The notes: generated from the sequence alone by a model not told the origin. 64,000 nt of DNA from a bacterium (GCA_024226515.1 JAAELQ010000088.1:18111-82110), one strand, 5' to 3'; shown: positions 10,474-19,579, counted from the stretch's first letter. Numbers and translations are program-made.

Positions 10474-11657
10474 TTCGTATCGTCCGCCCGGGTGTAGTCC
10501 GCCTTGCCCGCGACGAACCAGTTCTGTCCGCCGTCGATCGTCACCTCGTGCTCGAGCTTGAAGCCTCCCGGGCCGATGTCGAACAGCGCCAGTCGGCTGT
10601 GGATCGTCATCCCCATGATCTTCATCGGCGTGCCCGTGTCCATGTTGGACAGCACGAGCCGGCCGTCGTCGCCGAACGTCCCCTGCAGCACGTCGAGGAA
10701 CATCGCCTGATCGTTGAACTCCGTCATGCGGTACTGCTCGCGGTGACGGTCGTAGCTCAGCGTGATGAACACGTTCGTTCCGTTGGCAGTGGTGTACGTC
10801 TCATGGAGCAGCCCGTTGCCGATTCGGCTCTCGATCTCGGACGTGCGCTCCGACTCTTGCCACGGCGCTCCCGGCTGTTGCCGCTGGGCGGCCTTGACGT
10901 TCCACTTGCCGATCATCGGCTGCAGCTCGGCCATGCCGTCGGGTAGCGGCATCTTGAACATCTCGTCGTCGATCTCGACGTTGAACGCGATCTCCTCGAT
11001 GTCCATCACGCGGTCCCGCGTGTACCACTGACTCTCGACGTAGTGCGGGATCATCACCCCCTTGACCTCGCGAAAGTCATCGAAGAACGTGCGCTGCGGC
11101 ATCGCGTTGCCGAAGTCCGAGCCCGGCGAGTCGGCGCCGATCTCGAGGTATGTCTTCGGGCTCAGGTACCAGGTCTCCTCCGACTCGTCCGGCCGCACGA
11201 GCTTGATTCCGATCGCCGGGATGCCGTCGATCTCCGTCTCGCCGATCAGCTCGGCGGTGAACCCGCGCTCGTCGTAGTTCATCAGCGGCGGTAGGAAGTC
11301 GGCGCGCCGCAGCACGACGCCGAGGTCGATGTCGGTGACCGGCTGTGCGCCGTCCTGGCGCCACTCGTTGTCCCACCAGGCCAGCTCGTCGTCGTAGCCG
11401 ATGACGATGCGTTTACCGTCCAGCACGTGGTCGATGTGGAACTTGTTGTCTCGCTTGCGGTGCGCCGTGAACGGGGCGACCTTGCTGAACGCGGTGAACG
11501 TACCCGAGACCTTCATCGACTGTACCGAGTCCCAGGCCTCGCCGCCGCGGGCCTCGCGGTACTTGGCGACGACCTCGTCGAGCGTCATCGCCGGAGCGGG
11601 TAGGGCGACCAGCGCGGCCGTGATCAACGCGATCCATACGATAGTGTTCTTGCGCAT
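10470..11657 (-). CDS. Secreted two-domain protein with C-terminal DUF1579-like domain
   Basis: A 395-aa protein with a signal peptide (MRKNTIVWIALITAALVALP). The start at 11657 has GAGGGGA upstream; the frame is open further up inside the neighbouring gene but that part was discarded. The N-terminal half ('LDEVVAKYREARGGEAWDSV', then a beta-rich region) resembles the LolA/LolB-like lipoprotein-sorting fold used by many periplasmic proteins of unknown function. The C-terminal half ('MIGKWNVKAAQ', 'SYDRHREQYRM', 'LSNMDTGTPMKIMG') resembles DUF1579. The function is unknown, perhaps lipid or hydrophobic ligand binding in the periplasm. It lies 11 bases downstream of the PQQ-propeller gene, probably in the same operon. 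Confidence 0.7.
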   Translation of the reverse strand: MRKNTIVWIALITAALVALPAPAMTLDEVVAKYREARGGEAWDSVQSMKVSGTFTAFSKVAPFTAHRKRDNKFHIDHVLDGKRIVIGYDDELAWWDNEWRQDGAQPVTDIDLGVVLRRADFLPPLMNYDERGFTAELIGETEIDGIPAIGIKLVRPDESEETWYLSPKTYLEIGADSPGSDFGNAMPQRTFFDDFREVKGVMIPHYVESQWYTRDRVMDIEEIAFNVEIDDEMFKMPLPDGMAELQPMIGKWNVKAAQRQQPGAPWQESERTSEIESRIGNGLLHETYTTANGTNVFITLSYDRHREQYRMTEFNDQAMFLDVLQGTFGDDGRLVLSNMDTGTPMKIMGMTIHSRLALFDIGPGGFKLEHEVTIDGGQNWFVAGKADYTRADDTN

Positions 11658-11668
11658 CGTGATTCCCC

Positions 11669-12913
11669 TCAGTCCTTGACGTCGTAGGCCACCATCTCGG
11701 TGTGGCTCCGCAGGTACAACCTTCCGCGCGATAGTGTCGGCGCCGTCCAGCACCTTCCGTCGAGCGCCTGCACGCTGCCCTTCTCGACGTAGGCCTCCGG
11801 AGTGGCCTCGACCAGCACCAGCTTGCCGCGGTCGGAGAGCACGAACAGCCGGTCGCCGGCGAGGATCAGCGACCCCTTCCCCAGCCCACGCTTGGCCCAG
11901 GCCAGCTCGCCGTCCTTGACGGAGATGCACTTCAGCGTCGCGTTGTCGAAGCCGTAGATGTGGTCGCCGTGCAGCACCGAGGAGCTGAAGTGGTTGCGCA
12001 TGAAGCGGGTCTTCCACAGCTCCTTGGCTTCGCCTCCCGACTTCGGAATCTCGAGCAGCGTGGCGCCGACGCCCTCCGCGCCCGAGGCGAAGATCCTGTC
12101 CGGCGGAATGAACACCGGCATCGCATGCGTCTCGCCCTGGGGCCACGGGTGGCTCCAGATCTCCTTACCGTCGGCGTCGATGCTCATCAGCTTCTCGCCG
12201 GCGACATAGACGAAGCTGCGCTTGCCGTGCATGTCGACCGGCAGGGGGGAGTTGTAACCGGCGGGCGCGTCCCCGACGGTCCATGCGACCTCTCCCGTCT
12301 TCTTGTTCGCGCCGATGTAGGACTTGCCCTCGGGGCCGCCGCCCTCGAAGATCAGCAGGTCACCCTCGACCACGGCCGAGGTCGAGAAGCCCCAGTAGGG
12401 CTGGTTCGTGCCGAACTTCTCGATCAGGTTGAAGCCCCAGCGCTGCTCGCCGTCGCCCGTGTTCAGCGCGGCGAAGTCGCCCTTCGAGCCCAGCACGTAG
12501 ACCGTCTCGCCGTCCAGCGTCGGAGTCGATCGCGGCCCGTTGCCGAACTGCGTGTCGTACTTCTCGCCGACGGGTCGGCGCCACAGCTCGCTGCCGCTCT
12601 TGGCGTCGAACGCGACGGCGAACTCGGTCGGTGTGCCGTCGTTGTCCGCGGCATCCATCGTGTAGATCCGGTCCCCGACGATCGAGATGCCGGAGTAACC
12701 CTCGCCCAGCGCGACACGCCAGAGTTCCTTGGGGCCGTCCTCGGGCCACGAGCTCCGGAGGCCGGTCTCGCGGGAGATGCCGTCCCGGTTGGGGCCGCGG
12801 AACTGCGGCCAGTCCTCGGTCCGCGACTTGGCGCCGATCTGCAGGGCGGTCAGTGCGACGAGGAGCGCTCCGAAGACGGTCAGCGCTCGACGCGGGAGAT
12901 GCGTGCGGTTCAT
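11669..12913 (-). CDS. PQQ-binding-like beta-propeller protein, secreted
   Basis: A 414-aa protein. The start at 12913 is supported by GGAGGAA just upstream and by a signal peptide directly following it (MNRTHLPRRALTVFGALLVALT); an upstream TTG at 13054 is in frame but lacks these. It begins 'EDWPQFRGPNRDGIS', the usual opening of PQQ/quinoprotein-like propellers in Acidobacteria and Planctomycetes, and carries repeated blades such as 'GSELWRRPVGEKYDTQ', 'GEVAWTVGDAPAGY' and 'KEIWSHPWPQGET'. These proteins are exported and often have no enzymatic PQQ chemistry, so activity should not be assumed. It is the first gene of a two-gene minus-strand operon. Confidence 0.85.
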   Translation of the reverse strand: MNRTHLPRRALTVFGALLVALTALQIGAKSRTEDWPQFRGPNRDGISRETGLRSSWPEDGPKELWRVALGEGYSGISIVGDRIYTMDAADNDGTPTEFAVAFDAKSGSELWRRPVGEKYDTQFGNGPRSTPTLDGETVYVLGSKGDFAALNTGDGEQRWGFNLIEKFGTNQPYWGFSTSAVVEGDLLIFEGGGPEGKSYIGANKKTGEVAWTVGDAPAGYNSPLPVDMHGKRSFVYVAGEKLMSIDADGKEIWSHPWPQGETHAMPVFIPPDRIFASGAEGVGATLLEIPKSGGEAKELWKTRFMRNHFSSSVLHGDHIYGFDNATLKCISVKDGELAWAKRGLGKGSLILAGDRLFVLSDRGKLVLVEATPEAYVEKGSVQALDGRCWTAPTLSRGRLYLRSHTEMVAYDVKD

Positions 12914-13065
12914 CGGTTCCTCCGTGGCGGCCCTCGGTCGGGCGTCGATCGGTTCGGGATCCGGCACATGATACGACGAGAGCGCGGGCAGGTTCACTGC
13001 GGGCCGGAGCCGGCCGGAGGATACGAGGTCGTAAGCGCGATGACGCGCCTGCAACCCTCGGCGCT

Positions 13066-13085
13066 GGCCGGCCGCGCGGCCGGCC
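13066..13085. repeat. Perfect 20-base GC palindrome
   Basis: In the 275-base gap between the divergent PQQ-propeller and lipoprotein genes the 20 bases GGCCGGCCGC/GCGGCCGGCC form a perfect palindrome with no spacer. It could be an operator or a hairpin in either leader. In DNA this GC-rich a chance palindrome of GGCC units is possible, so the role is open. Confidence 0.5.
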
Positions 13086-13145
13086 GAAAACCCAGGATAC
13101 GTCGCCTCGCGGAGGCGGTGCGGATCTTGCTGTCTGGATACGGGG

Positions 13146-13184
13146 GCTGCCGGGCGGGACCCGGCGACAGAACCTAGGGGCAGC
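13146..13184 (+). promoter_or_regulatory. Possible structured 5' leader with two exclusive hairpins
   Basis: Upstream of the lipoprotein start at 13189 two stems compete. The inner one pairs GCCGGG (13149-13154) with CCCGGC (13160-13165). The outer one pairs GCTGCC (13146-13151) with GGCAGC (13179-13184), and the right arm of the outer stem overlaps the Shine-Dalgarno-like AGGGGC. Forming the inner hairpin would free the ribosome site. No known riboswitch class was recognised. High GC makes chance pairing likely enough to keep confidence low. Confidence 0.3.
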
Positions 13185-13188
13185 AGAC

Positions 13189-13725
13189 ATGCACGATTCG
13201 TTCAAGATCGCGGCGCTCGCCGTGAGCGCTCTCCTGGTCGCCGGTTGCTCGCAGCAGAACGACGGTGGGATTCTCACCGACTCGTCGGACGGACTGGCCG
13301 GCACGTGGGACTATCTGGTGACCAACGCCTACGAGGCGGTCTTCACCGGCTGCACCGGCGACGCCGCGGTGCTCGAGGGGAAGACGTTCGTCGAGGGCAT
13401 GTCGGCCGCGCCGATCTGCATCGTATCGACCCGCTTCGATGTGCAGCAGAGCGGCGACGATGGCATGACCGTCGTCCCGCACGCCGTGTCGTGCAGCGAC
13501 GGCTCGACCGCGGACGTGTCGGGCCAGGGAGTGGTGGCGGCCGGTACCGTGGACGGCTCGTGGAGCAGTTCGTCCGACGGCGGAGTCATGTCGACGCAGT
13601 CGTTCTCGGCGACGCGTCTCGGCGACACGCTCGAGATCGAGGAAACCGCGCGCTCGTTCGCCGGTTCGTTCAGCGGTAGCTGCTCGTTGTCGCCGGCGCT
13701 CTCCGCGACGGCGCATATCCTCTAG
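13189..13725 (+). CDS. Small lipoprotein of unknown function
   Basis: A 178-aa protein starting [25 protein letters not shown] is a lipobox, so Cys20 should be lipidated after cleavage. The mature part is rich in Ser, Thr, Gly and Asp, with '[18 protein letters not shown]' and paired cysteines, and looks like a small beta-barrel or lipocalin-like domain; no family was recognised. The start is chosen because the signal peptide begins there and AGGGGC lies 7 bases upstream; the frame is open upstream but carries no signal. The stop overlaps the stop of the convergent collagen-like gene by a few bases. Confidence 0.7.
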   Translation: MHDSFKIAALAVSALLVAGCSQQNDGGILTDSSDGLAGTWDYLVTNAYEAVFTGCTGDAAVLEGKTFVEGMSAAPICIVSTRFDVQQSGDDGMTVVPHAVSCSDGSTADVSGQGVVAAGTVDGSWSSSSDGGVMSTQSFSATRLGDTLEIEETARSFAGSFSGSCSLSPALSATAHIL

Positions 13726-15413
13726 CGACTCGTACAGCAGTAGAATGGATAGAAGTCGCCCGCGCTGCCGCGCCGGACGATCTCGTCACCGCCGTAGACC
13801 GCGATCCCCTGGAACACGCGATCGTCGAATGCGGCGTCGTACGACCCCGTCCACAGCCGCGTGCTCGGCGTGTCCGTCGAGATGCGGCAGCCCGAGAGAT
13901 TCGGGATCTCGGGGTCGTTCGGGTCGTCCAGGACGTCGCACGCCATCAGCGCCTCCATCGAGCACACCCGCATCCCCGCACGCGCGCAGTCGTCGGTGGC
14001 CTGCAGGAAGTTGCGTGCCGGACGCTGGAACAGATCGATGCACCAGTCCGCGACACTCGCCATGTTCTCCGGGCAAGCACCCGGTCCGTTGCCGCCGCAC
14101 GGCACGCAGGTGCCCGTGCCGGTGGGGTCGATCGCCTGCAGGCATTCGCCCGTCCCGCACTGCACGGCCGGTAGCGAACCCGCGGGTCCTTGCTCGCCCT
14201 CGGGGCCCTGCGGACCCTGGGGTCCTTCGGGACCGGCCGGCCCCGCCGGACCTTGCGGTCCGGGCGGTCCACCTTCGGGGCCCTGTGGTCCCTGGGGCCC
14301 GGCCGGCCCTTCGGGCCCCTGCGGTCCCTGTGGTCCGGGCGGTCCACCTTCGGGACCCTGCGGCCCCTGGGGCCCGGCCGGCCCTTCGGGCCCCTGCGGT
14401 CCTTGCGGTCCGGGGGGACCACCCTCGGGACCCTGTGGTCCCTGGGGCCCGGCCGGCCCTTCGGGCCCCTGCGGTCCGGGCGGTCCACCCTCGGGCCCTT
14501 GCGGTCCTTCCGGGCCCCGTTCACCCTGGGGGCCCTGCGGTCCCTGAGGCCCCTCGGGGCCCGGAGGCCCGGTCGTTCCGCCGCTGCCCGTCGCCACGTC
14601 CATGGCGCAGGTCTCGCACGGGCACTCGACGAGAACCACGGAGGTCCCGTCCGCCGTGACCGGGAAGTCCACGAGCAGGGAGGTCGAGTCCCCGCCGAGC
14701 ACATCGACGATCTCGAGGGCACCGCCGGACACGCCGACCCGGACCATCGGGTCGGCGCAGAAATCTCCCTGGAGCTGAAGCGTTCCGCCGTCGGTGTCCG
14801 GCGTCGCGCGTGCGATGAGGCAGTCCAGGTCGTCGCCGTGGTACGAGGTGACGCCTCCTTCGGTGGTCGTCATCTCGACGACGCGCAGGCTGCCGAACTC
14901 GTCGCCGGCCCGGATCGGTTGCGCGCACGAGGATTCGAACAGCACGCTCTCGGTGCCGCTGTCGATCGAGACGACCAGCCGCTCTCCGAACGTCGCGAAA
15001 CCGACGGCTGCCGCCGCTACCTCGACCACGCCCCCGAGCGGGATCGCCGTCGCGTCGTGATACACCGCGCCGCCCGTCTCGTCGGTGACCGTGATGCGGA
15101 CCGGCTGGGAGTAGTCCGCGCCGCCGTTGCACAACACCGCGCCGGCTTGCTCGTTCGTCGTCGCGGAGCAGCCGCGTCCGGTGTAGCGCAGCGTCATGGA
15201 CTGCAGGCTACCCAGGCAGTCGTCCGAGCTGTCGTCGTCCGGCGCGCACTCGCTGTCGCTGTCGCTGTCGTCGTCCGGACTGTGCGCCCCGGGTTCGCCT
15301 TCCCGCGCCAGATCCCATGACGACGGGATCTCGCGCGCCGTCAGCAGCGAACCCGCGCTGCACGCCACAACCACCAGGACCAGAAGAAACAGACCCCACC
15401 GTCGTGACGCCAC
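13722..15413 (-). CDS. Secreted collagen-like triple-helix repeat protein
   Basis: A 563-aa exported protein. The GTG start at 15413 follows GGAGGTGA, and a signal peptide with a possible lipobox follows ([12 protein letters not shown]). Residues about 30-280 are a beta-rich, cysteine-containing region preceded by a Ser/Asp-rich linker ('[10 protein letters not shown]'). Residues 282-412 are collagen Gly-X-Y repeats ([12 protein letters not shown]). The C-terminal 150 residues are a cysteine-rich domain with '[18 protein letters not shown]', which recalls the FGE/C-type lectin-like fold. It is probably a cell-surface trimeric stalk with an adhesive tip. The proline codons and lack of lysine suggest triple-helix stability without hydroxylation. 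Confidence 0.85.
   Translation of the reverse strand: MASRRWGLFLLVLVVVACSAGSLLTAREIPSSWDLAREGEPGAHSPDDDSDSDSECAPDDDSSDDCLGSLQSMTLRYTGRGCSATTNEQAGAVLCNGGADYSQPVRITVTDETGGAVYHDATAIPLGGVVEVAAAAVGFATFGERLVVSIDSGTESVLFESSCAQPIRAGDEFGSLRVVEMTTTEGGVTSYHGDDLDCLIARATPDTDGGTLQLQGDFCADPMVRVGVSGGALEIVDVLGGDSTSLLVDFPVTADGTSVVLVECPCETCAMDVATGSGGTTGPPGPEGPQGPQGPQGERGPEGPQGPEGGPPGPQGPEGPAGPQGPQGPEGGPPGPQGPQGPEGPAGPQGPQGPEGGPPGPQGPQGPEGPAGPQGPQGPEGGPPGPQGPAGPAGPEGPQGPQGPEGEQGPAGSLPAVQCGTGECLQAIDPTGTGTCVPCGGNGPGACPENMASVADWCIDLFQRPARNFLQATDDCARAGMRVCSMEALMACDVLDDPNDPEIPNLSGCRISTDTPSTRLWTGSYDAAFDDRVFQGIAVYGGDEIVRRGSAGDFYPFYCCTSR
14178..14570 (-). repeat. Collagen Gly-X-Y coding repeats with regular one-residue breaks
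   Basis: The 131-residue Gly-X-Y tract is built from blocks of 22 or 25 residues, each ending GPEG followed by GPP, so a single extra glycine shifts the Gly-X-Y register once per block. Two consecutive blocks of 75 bases are almost identical at the DNA level, showing recent tandem duplication. The tract is confined to the middle of the gene and is prone to copy-number change. Confidence 0.85.
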
Positions 15414-15506
15414 GGCTCACCTCCTCGAAAACTCCACAACCTCGTGCCGGCTGGCAGGGAGTATACCGAGGAATGCAACAATTTTGCAGCAGAAAAGCGG
15501 ACGGCC

Positions 15507-16604
15507 TCAGAAGGTCATCTGGAACTGCGCCACCAAGCGATCCTCGTCGATCCGGGGCGAGACCGGGTCGCCCTCGTATTCCAGGCGGCTCGCCTGGAAC
15601 TGGACCTTGGCCTGCAGCTCGGAGAAGTACCAGTTGGCCCCGATCGACACCTCGGTGTCGTCGCTGTCCGCCGCCTCGCGGAGGACCTCGGAGTAGCGGC
15701 CCACGACCTCGATCCTGGGCTTGCCGAACAGCCAGCCGCCCTGGAGGTACCAGCCGTCCGTGTCCTCCTCGTCGCCCGAGGCGCCGAGCGGCAGGTCCTC
15801 GCTGCGCGTGAAGAACTCCGCCGTCAGGTTCAGGCCGTGGATGCGGTAGACGACCTCCAGCACCGCCGTCGAGTCGCGGGTCTCTTCCTCGATCGCTTCC
15901 GTGCCCTCGGTGACCGCGCGCGCCGCGACCGCGACCAGCAGCCGCCCCTTGTCGCGCCGCGACGGGTCGGTCTCGGTCAGCGCCACGGGCCCGAACGGTG
16001 TGATCTCCAGGCGCGCCACGGCCATGTAGTCCGTGTTGTCCTTGAGCTCCTGGTTGATCCCGTTTCCGTTGTACACGCCGACGGAGTAGCCGTACGTCTC
16101 GGCACGGTTGCGGCCCACGATTGCAACGCCGACGTCGCGATTGTCCTGCGCTCCGTCGCGGTGACGGAACTCCTGCGTCGCGATCGAGCGCACGACGAAC
16201 TGCTGGTCGCCCGACGAGACCGTGTCCTGTCGCCCGAACCAGGTCTTGCCCTGGCCCAGCCACAGCTGGGCCAGCGGGCGCTTGCTGTACATGAAGTAAG
16301 CATCCTCGAGCGAGCGCGAGCTGTTGCGCGTGTCGGTGAAGTTGGCCTGGATGGCGAATTTCCAGTGCTGTTTCACCACCCCGTCGAGCCGCACCTGGAA
16401 GCGCGAGACGTCGAAGAACTCGCTGGAGTCGCCGAGGTCCGGGTCGCGCGCGGTGTAAGAGACCTGTGCCCGGTTGGTCAGCTTGATCTCGACGTCTTCC
16501 GTGGCGAAGACCAGCCCGCCGTCGTAACGCCACTCTCCGGACGCGCTCGTCGCCGCACAGGCCACGGCCAGCGCGACACACATTCCGGTCGAAAATCGGT
16601 TCAT
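15507..16604 (-). CDS. Porin-like outer-membrane beta-barrel protein
   Basis: A 365-aa protein with a signal peptide (MNRFSTGMCVALAVACAATSASG) and alternating amphipathic strands ending in a C-terminal phenylalanine ('VAQFQMTF'), the outer-membrane insertion signature. Features such as 'FFDVSRFQVRLDGVVKQHWKF', 'DAYFMYSKRPLAQLWLGQGKTWFG' and 'GVYNGNG' are typical of the phosphate-selective OprO/OprP-like porin family. It should form a diffusion channel in the outer membrane; substrate selectivity is not predictable. GGAGG precedes the ATG. It is divergent from the OmpA-family gene, with 96 bases between their starts. Confidence 0.85.
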   Translation of the reverse strand: MNRFSTGMCVALAVACAATSASGEWRYDGGLVFATEDVEIKLTNRAQVSYTARDPDLGDSSEFFDVSRFQVRLDGVVKQHWKFAIQANFTDTRNSSRSLEDAYFMYSKRPLAQLWLGQGKTWFGRQDTVSSGDQQFVVRSIATQEFRHRDGAQDNRDVGVAIVGRNRAETYGYSVGVYNGNGINQELKDNTDYMAVARLEITPFGPVALTETDPSRRDKGRLLVAVAARAVTEGTEAIEEETRDSTAVLEVVYRIHGLNLTAEFFTRSEDLPLGASGDEEDTDGWYLQGGWLFGKPRIEVVGRYSEVLREAADSDDTEVSIGANWYFSELQAKVQFQASRLEYEGDPVSPRIDEDRLVAQFQMTF

Positions 16605-16700
16605 CGGTGCATCCTCCCCGCGAATTCGCGTGAGCCTACCATAAAGGCGTCGCTGTAGTAGACTCGCCGACCACGGAGTCGAGTCGCAGTCGAGTCGCAC

Positions 16701-18128
16701 ATGAATCACGTTCATCCAGGTGCCGGTCCTCGGATATGCCTCGCGCTCGCGGCGCTGGTCTGCCTCGCGTCGCCCGCCCCGGCGGGCGAGGGAGAACTGG
16801 GCATCGTCGCCGGGTTCTTCATGCCCGATCCGGACATCTCCGGCAAGCAGCAACGGCTGGGAGAGATCGAGCCGCTGGCCGGTCTCCGCGGCGGGTACAT
16901 CTTCGCCGACCACTGGGGCTGGTCGATCGACGCGACGTTCTCCGATATCAACAGCGCGACGGCGGCGAGCGACATCGACGCGCGCGCGCTGCGCACCGGC
17001 ATCGACTGGTACCTGACGTCGACGAAGAAAAAGCAGCAGTTCTACTTCTCGTTCGGCGGCGGTCGAGCGGACTATGAGTTCGAGACCCCCGCGCCGCCGG
17101 ACGGCGACGGGATCGACCGTGATTTCGTCTCGCTCGGCTTCGGTCAGCGTTTCAAGCTCGACCACCGTGCGCGCGTGCGCTGGGAGCTGCGCGCCGATCG
17201 TACGCTGTCCGACGAGGGGCTCGACGGCGCCGACCTGACGCGCGCGCAGTTGCTGCTCAGCATCAGCTGGGGCATCGGCGTGGATCCCGAGGTCGAGGAG
17301 GGCTGCACGATCGACACCGACGGCGACGGTGTGTGCGACGACCTCGACGAGTGCCCGGACACGCCGCGCGGCGCGATCGTGGATCCGCGCGGCTGCCCGC
17401 TGGATTCGGACGGCGACGGTGTCTACGACGGGATCGACGAGTGTCCGGACACGCCGCGCGGTGCGATCGTGGGTCCGCGCGGCTGCCCGCTGGACTCGGA
17501 CGGCGACGGTGTTTACGACGGGATCGACGAGTGCCCGGACACGCCGCGTGGTGCGATCGTGGATCCGCGCGGCTGCCCGCTGGACTCGGACGGCGACGGT
17601 GTCTACGACGGGATCGACGAGTGTCCGGACACGCCGCGCGGTGCGATCGTGGATCCGCGCGGCTGCCCGCTGGACTCGGACGGCGACGGTGTTTACGACG
17701 GGATCGACGAGTGCCCCGGCACGCCGCCCGGTGTGCCGGTCAACGCGCGCGGTTGTCCGCGCGCGGCGCCGCTGTTCGTCGAGGAGAAGCGCACGCTGGT
17801 GCTCGACGGCGTGCTGTTCGATTTCAACAGCGCCGACCTGACCGCGGACTCGCGAATGATCCTCGACCGCGTCACGCAGTCGCTCGTCGACTGGCCCGAG
17901 GTGCAGATCGAGATCGGCGGGCACACCGACGCGATCGGGCCCGATGCGTACAACCTCGACCTGTCGAAGAGGCGTGCGGCCGCGGTGAGCGATCATCTCG
18001 CGCGCGGGGGCGTGGACCCCGGGCGGCTCGCGGTGCGGGGTTACGGCGAGACGCAGCCCGTGGCGGACAATTCTACGAAGGAGGGGCGTGACCAGAACCG
18101 CCGCGTCGAGCTGTCGCGGACGGACTGA
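16701..18128 (+). CDS. OmpA-family protein: barrel, five TSP3 repeats, peptidoglycan-binding domain
   Basis: A 475-aa protein with a signal peptide (ending near 'SPAPAGEGE'), an N-terminal OmpA-type barrel of about 175 residues, five 30-residue thrombospondin type 3 repeats (residues 205-354, D-x-DGDGVxD-xxDECP-TPxG pattern, calcium binding) and a C-terminal OmpA/MotB domain ('DFNSADLTADSRMILD', 'IEIGGHTDAIGPDAYNLDLS', 'RGYGETQPVADN'). The C-terminal domain should bind diaminopimelate in peptidoglycan, tying the outer membrane to the wall, with the calcium-loaded repeats as a rigid spacer. This OprF-like architecture is common in proteobacteria. No clear Shine-Dalgarno is seen before the ATG. 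Confidence 0.9.
   Translation: MNHVHPGAGPRICLALAALVCLASPAPAGEGELGIVAGFFMPDPDISGKQQRLGEIEPLAGLRGGYIFADHWGWSIDATFSDINSATAASDIDARALRTGIDWYLTSTKKKQQFYFSFGGGRADYEFETPAPPDGDGIDRDFVSLGFGQRFKLDHRARVRWELRADRTLSDEGLDGADLTRAQLLLSISWGIGVDPEVEEGCTIDTDGDGVCDDLDECPDTPRGAIVDPRGCPLDSDGDGVYDGIDECPDTPRGAIVGPRGCPLDSDGDGVYDGIDECPDTPRGAIVDPRGCPLDSDGDGVYDGIDECPDTPRGAIVDPRGCPLDSDGDGVYDGIDECPGTPPGVPVNARGCPRAAPLFVEEKRTLVLDGVLFDFNSADLTADSRMILDRVTQSLVDWPEVQIEIGGHTDAIGPDAYNLDLSKRRAAAVSDHLARGGVDPGRLAVRGYGETQPVADNSTKEGRDQNRRVELSRTD
17313..17762 (+). repeat. Five tandem 90-base TSP3 repeats with 180-base higher-order period
   Basis: Five in-frame 90-base units encode the calcium-binding repeats. Copies 2 and 4 share the same synonymous codons (GTCTAC, TGTCCG, CGCGGT), and copies 3 and 5 share another set (GTTTAC, TGCCC). 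The sequence from 17401 matches that from 17581 over about 125 bases with only two differences (17405, 17472). The last duplication therefore copied a two-unit, 180-base block. Confidence 0.9.
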
Positions 18129-18143
18129 TTCTCACCCCCGGCC

Positions 18144-18593
18144 TCACATGCGATGGAACGAGTCGTAGCCGACGATCTGGTTGTGCAGGTGCCGCATCTT
18201 GAGGTCTTTCTTCGAGATGACGGCACGGACAACGTCGCTGATCGAGATCATGCCCACCAGGCGATCGCCTTCCATCACCGGTAGGTGGCGCAGGTGCTTG
18301 TCGGTCATCAGCGACATGCACTCGTCGACCGACTGGTCGGGCTGCACGAAGAACACGCCGTCGCTCATGAACTCCTTGACGGGTGTCGAGCGCGAGATGC
18401 CTTCCTTCAGCACGATGCCGCGGGCGTAGTCGCGTTCGGAGAACACACCGACCGGCTTCTCGCCGTCGACGACCACCACGGCGCCGATCTTCTTCTCCGC
18501 CATCAGTCGCAGCGCGTCGTATGCCGTGCCCTCGGGGGCGATCGACCAGACGTCGTGACCTTTTTCTTCCAGCAGGGTTCTCACCGATTCCAT
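18144..18593 (-). CDS. CBS-domain pair protein
   Basis: A 149-aa stand-alone pair of CBS domains. CBS1 includes 'DVWSIAPEGTAYDALRLMAE' and 'GAVVVVDGEKPVGVFSERDY'; CBS2 includes 'VFFVQPDQSVDECMSLMTD' and 'HLPVMEGDRLVGMISISDVV'. Such pairs form disc-shaped Bateman modules that bind adenosyl nucleotides (AMP, ATP, SAM) and often act as energy sensors in the cytoplasm. No output domain is attached, so the partner is unknown. GAGGAGGCC precedes the ATG. It is convergent with the OmpA-family gene, 15 bases apart. Confidence 0.9.
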   Translation of the reverse strand: MESVRTLLEEKGHDVWSIAPEGTAYDALRLMAEKKIGAVVVVDGEKPVGVFSERDYARGIVLKEGISRSTPVKEFMSDGVFFVQPDQSVDECMSLMTDKHLRHLPVMEGDRLVGMISISDVVRAVISKKDLKMRHLHNQIVGYDSFHRM

Positions 18594-18706
18594 GTGGCCT
18601 CCTCTAGTCCGATACTAGCAACCTGGGTAAGGCGGAGAAAGGACTCTACGGGCCTACGGAGCCTCTTCGTTTTCCCTGGGGCACATTCTCTGATTGAATG
18701 GGTCCC

Positions 18707-19579
18707 ATGAGGAACATCATTCGCCTCGGTTTCGTGAGCGCCGTCGCGCTGTTGCTGGGTACATCTCCGTCGTTGCCGGCCGAGGACGCGCTGCCCATCG
18801 TCAAGCAGGCGTTCCTGGCCGCCGAGGCCAACGAGAAGCTCGCCGAGCTCTACGCCTTTCGCGAACGAACCGTCGATCGCCGATTGACCAAGAAGGGTAA
18901 GGAGAAGTCGCTCAAGTCGCGGACGCACGAGGTCACGCTGCTCGACGGGACGGAATACCGGCAGCTCGTCGCGCGCGACGGAGAGCCGCTCAGCGAGAAG
19001 GAGCAGGCGAAGGAGCGGCGCAAGCTCGAGAAGCAGCTCGAGAAGATCCGCAAGGAGAAGCCGCGCCAGCGCGAGAAGCGGCTGGCCGCTCGCCGGAAGG
19101 AACGCGAGGACGGCCTGAAGTTCATCGATGAGGTGAGCCGCGCGTTCGACTTCCGCGTGATCGGCGAGGAGACGGTCAGCGGCGCGGAGACGTACGTCAT
19201 CTCGGCCGAGCCGCGCGCGGACTACGAGCCCGAGCTGAAGCACGCGCGCGTGTTGACGAAACTGCGCGGCACGCTGTGGATCACCAAGGCCGACCACGCC
19301 TGGGTCAAGGCGGACATCGAGACCTTCGACGACTTCAGCTGGGCGGTGGTGTTCAAGCTGCGCGCGGGCGCCAAGATCCGTTTCCTACGCCAGTTCGTCA
19401 ACGACGAGGTGTGGGTGATGGACAACTGGTACATCCGCATGCGCGGCCGGGCGGCGCTGGTCTACGGGATCAACGGCGAGTTCACCGGTGAGTACAGCGA
19501 CTTTCGCAAGTTCACGACCGACTCGACCATCCTCCAAGGAGAAAGCGGGGTCGTGCCCGCCGGACGCCCCGGCGTGTAG
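18707..19579 (+). CDS. Secreted protein of unknown function, lipoprotein-sorting-like fold
   Basis: A 290-aa protein with a signal peptide (MRNIIRLGFVSAVALLLGTS); an in-frame ATG three codons upstream (18698) is equally possible. After the signal there is a very charged Lys/Glu/Arg-rich stretch (residues about 60-145, 'KEQAKERRKLEKQLEKI') likely to be a helix or coiled coil. A beta-rich C-terminal region follows with 'LRGTLWITKADHAWVKADI', a pattern seen in periplasmic outer-membrane lipoprotein-sorting (LolA/LolB-like) proteins. No family was recognised with certainty. It stands alone between a divergent CBS gene and the M13 peptidase. Confidence 0.6.
   Translation: MRNIIRLGFVSAVALLLGTSPSLPAEDALPIVKQAFLAAEANEKLAELYAFRERTVDRRLTKKGKEKSLKSRTHEVTLLDGTEYRQLVARDGEPLSEKEQAKERRKLEKQLEKIRKEKPRQREKRLAARRKEREDGLKFIDEVSRAFDFRVIGEETVSGAETYVISAEPRADYEPELKHARVLTKLRGTLWITKADHAWVKADIETFDDFSWAVVFKLRAGAKIRFLRQFVNDEVWVMDNWYIRMRGRAALVYGINGEFTGEYSDFRKFTTDSTILQGESGVVPAGRPGV

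Noticed and set aside
13090..13188. Known riboswitch (GEMM/cobalamin type) before the small lipoprotein
   Set aside because: The conserved sequence cores of these classes are not present; only generic hairpins can be drawn.
17313..17762. Regular repeats that might look like a CRISPR array
   Set aside because: They are contiguous, in-frame 90-base coding repeats without unique spacers, encoding TSP3 units.
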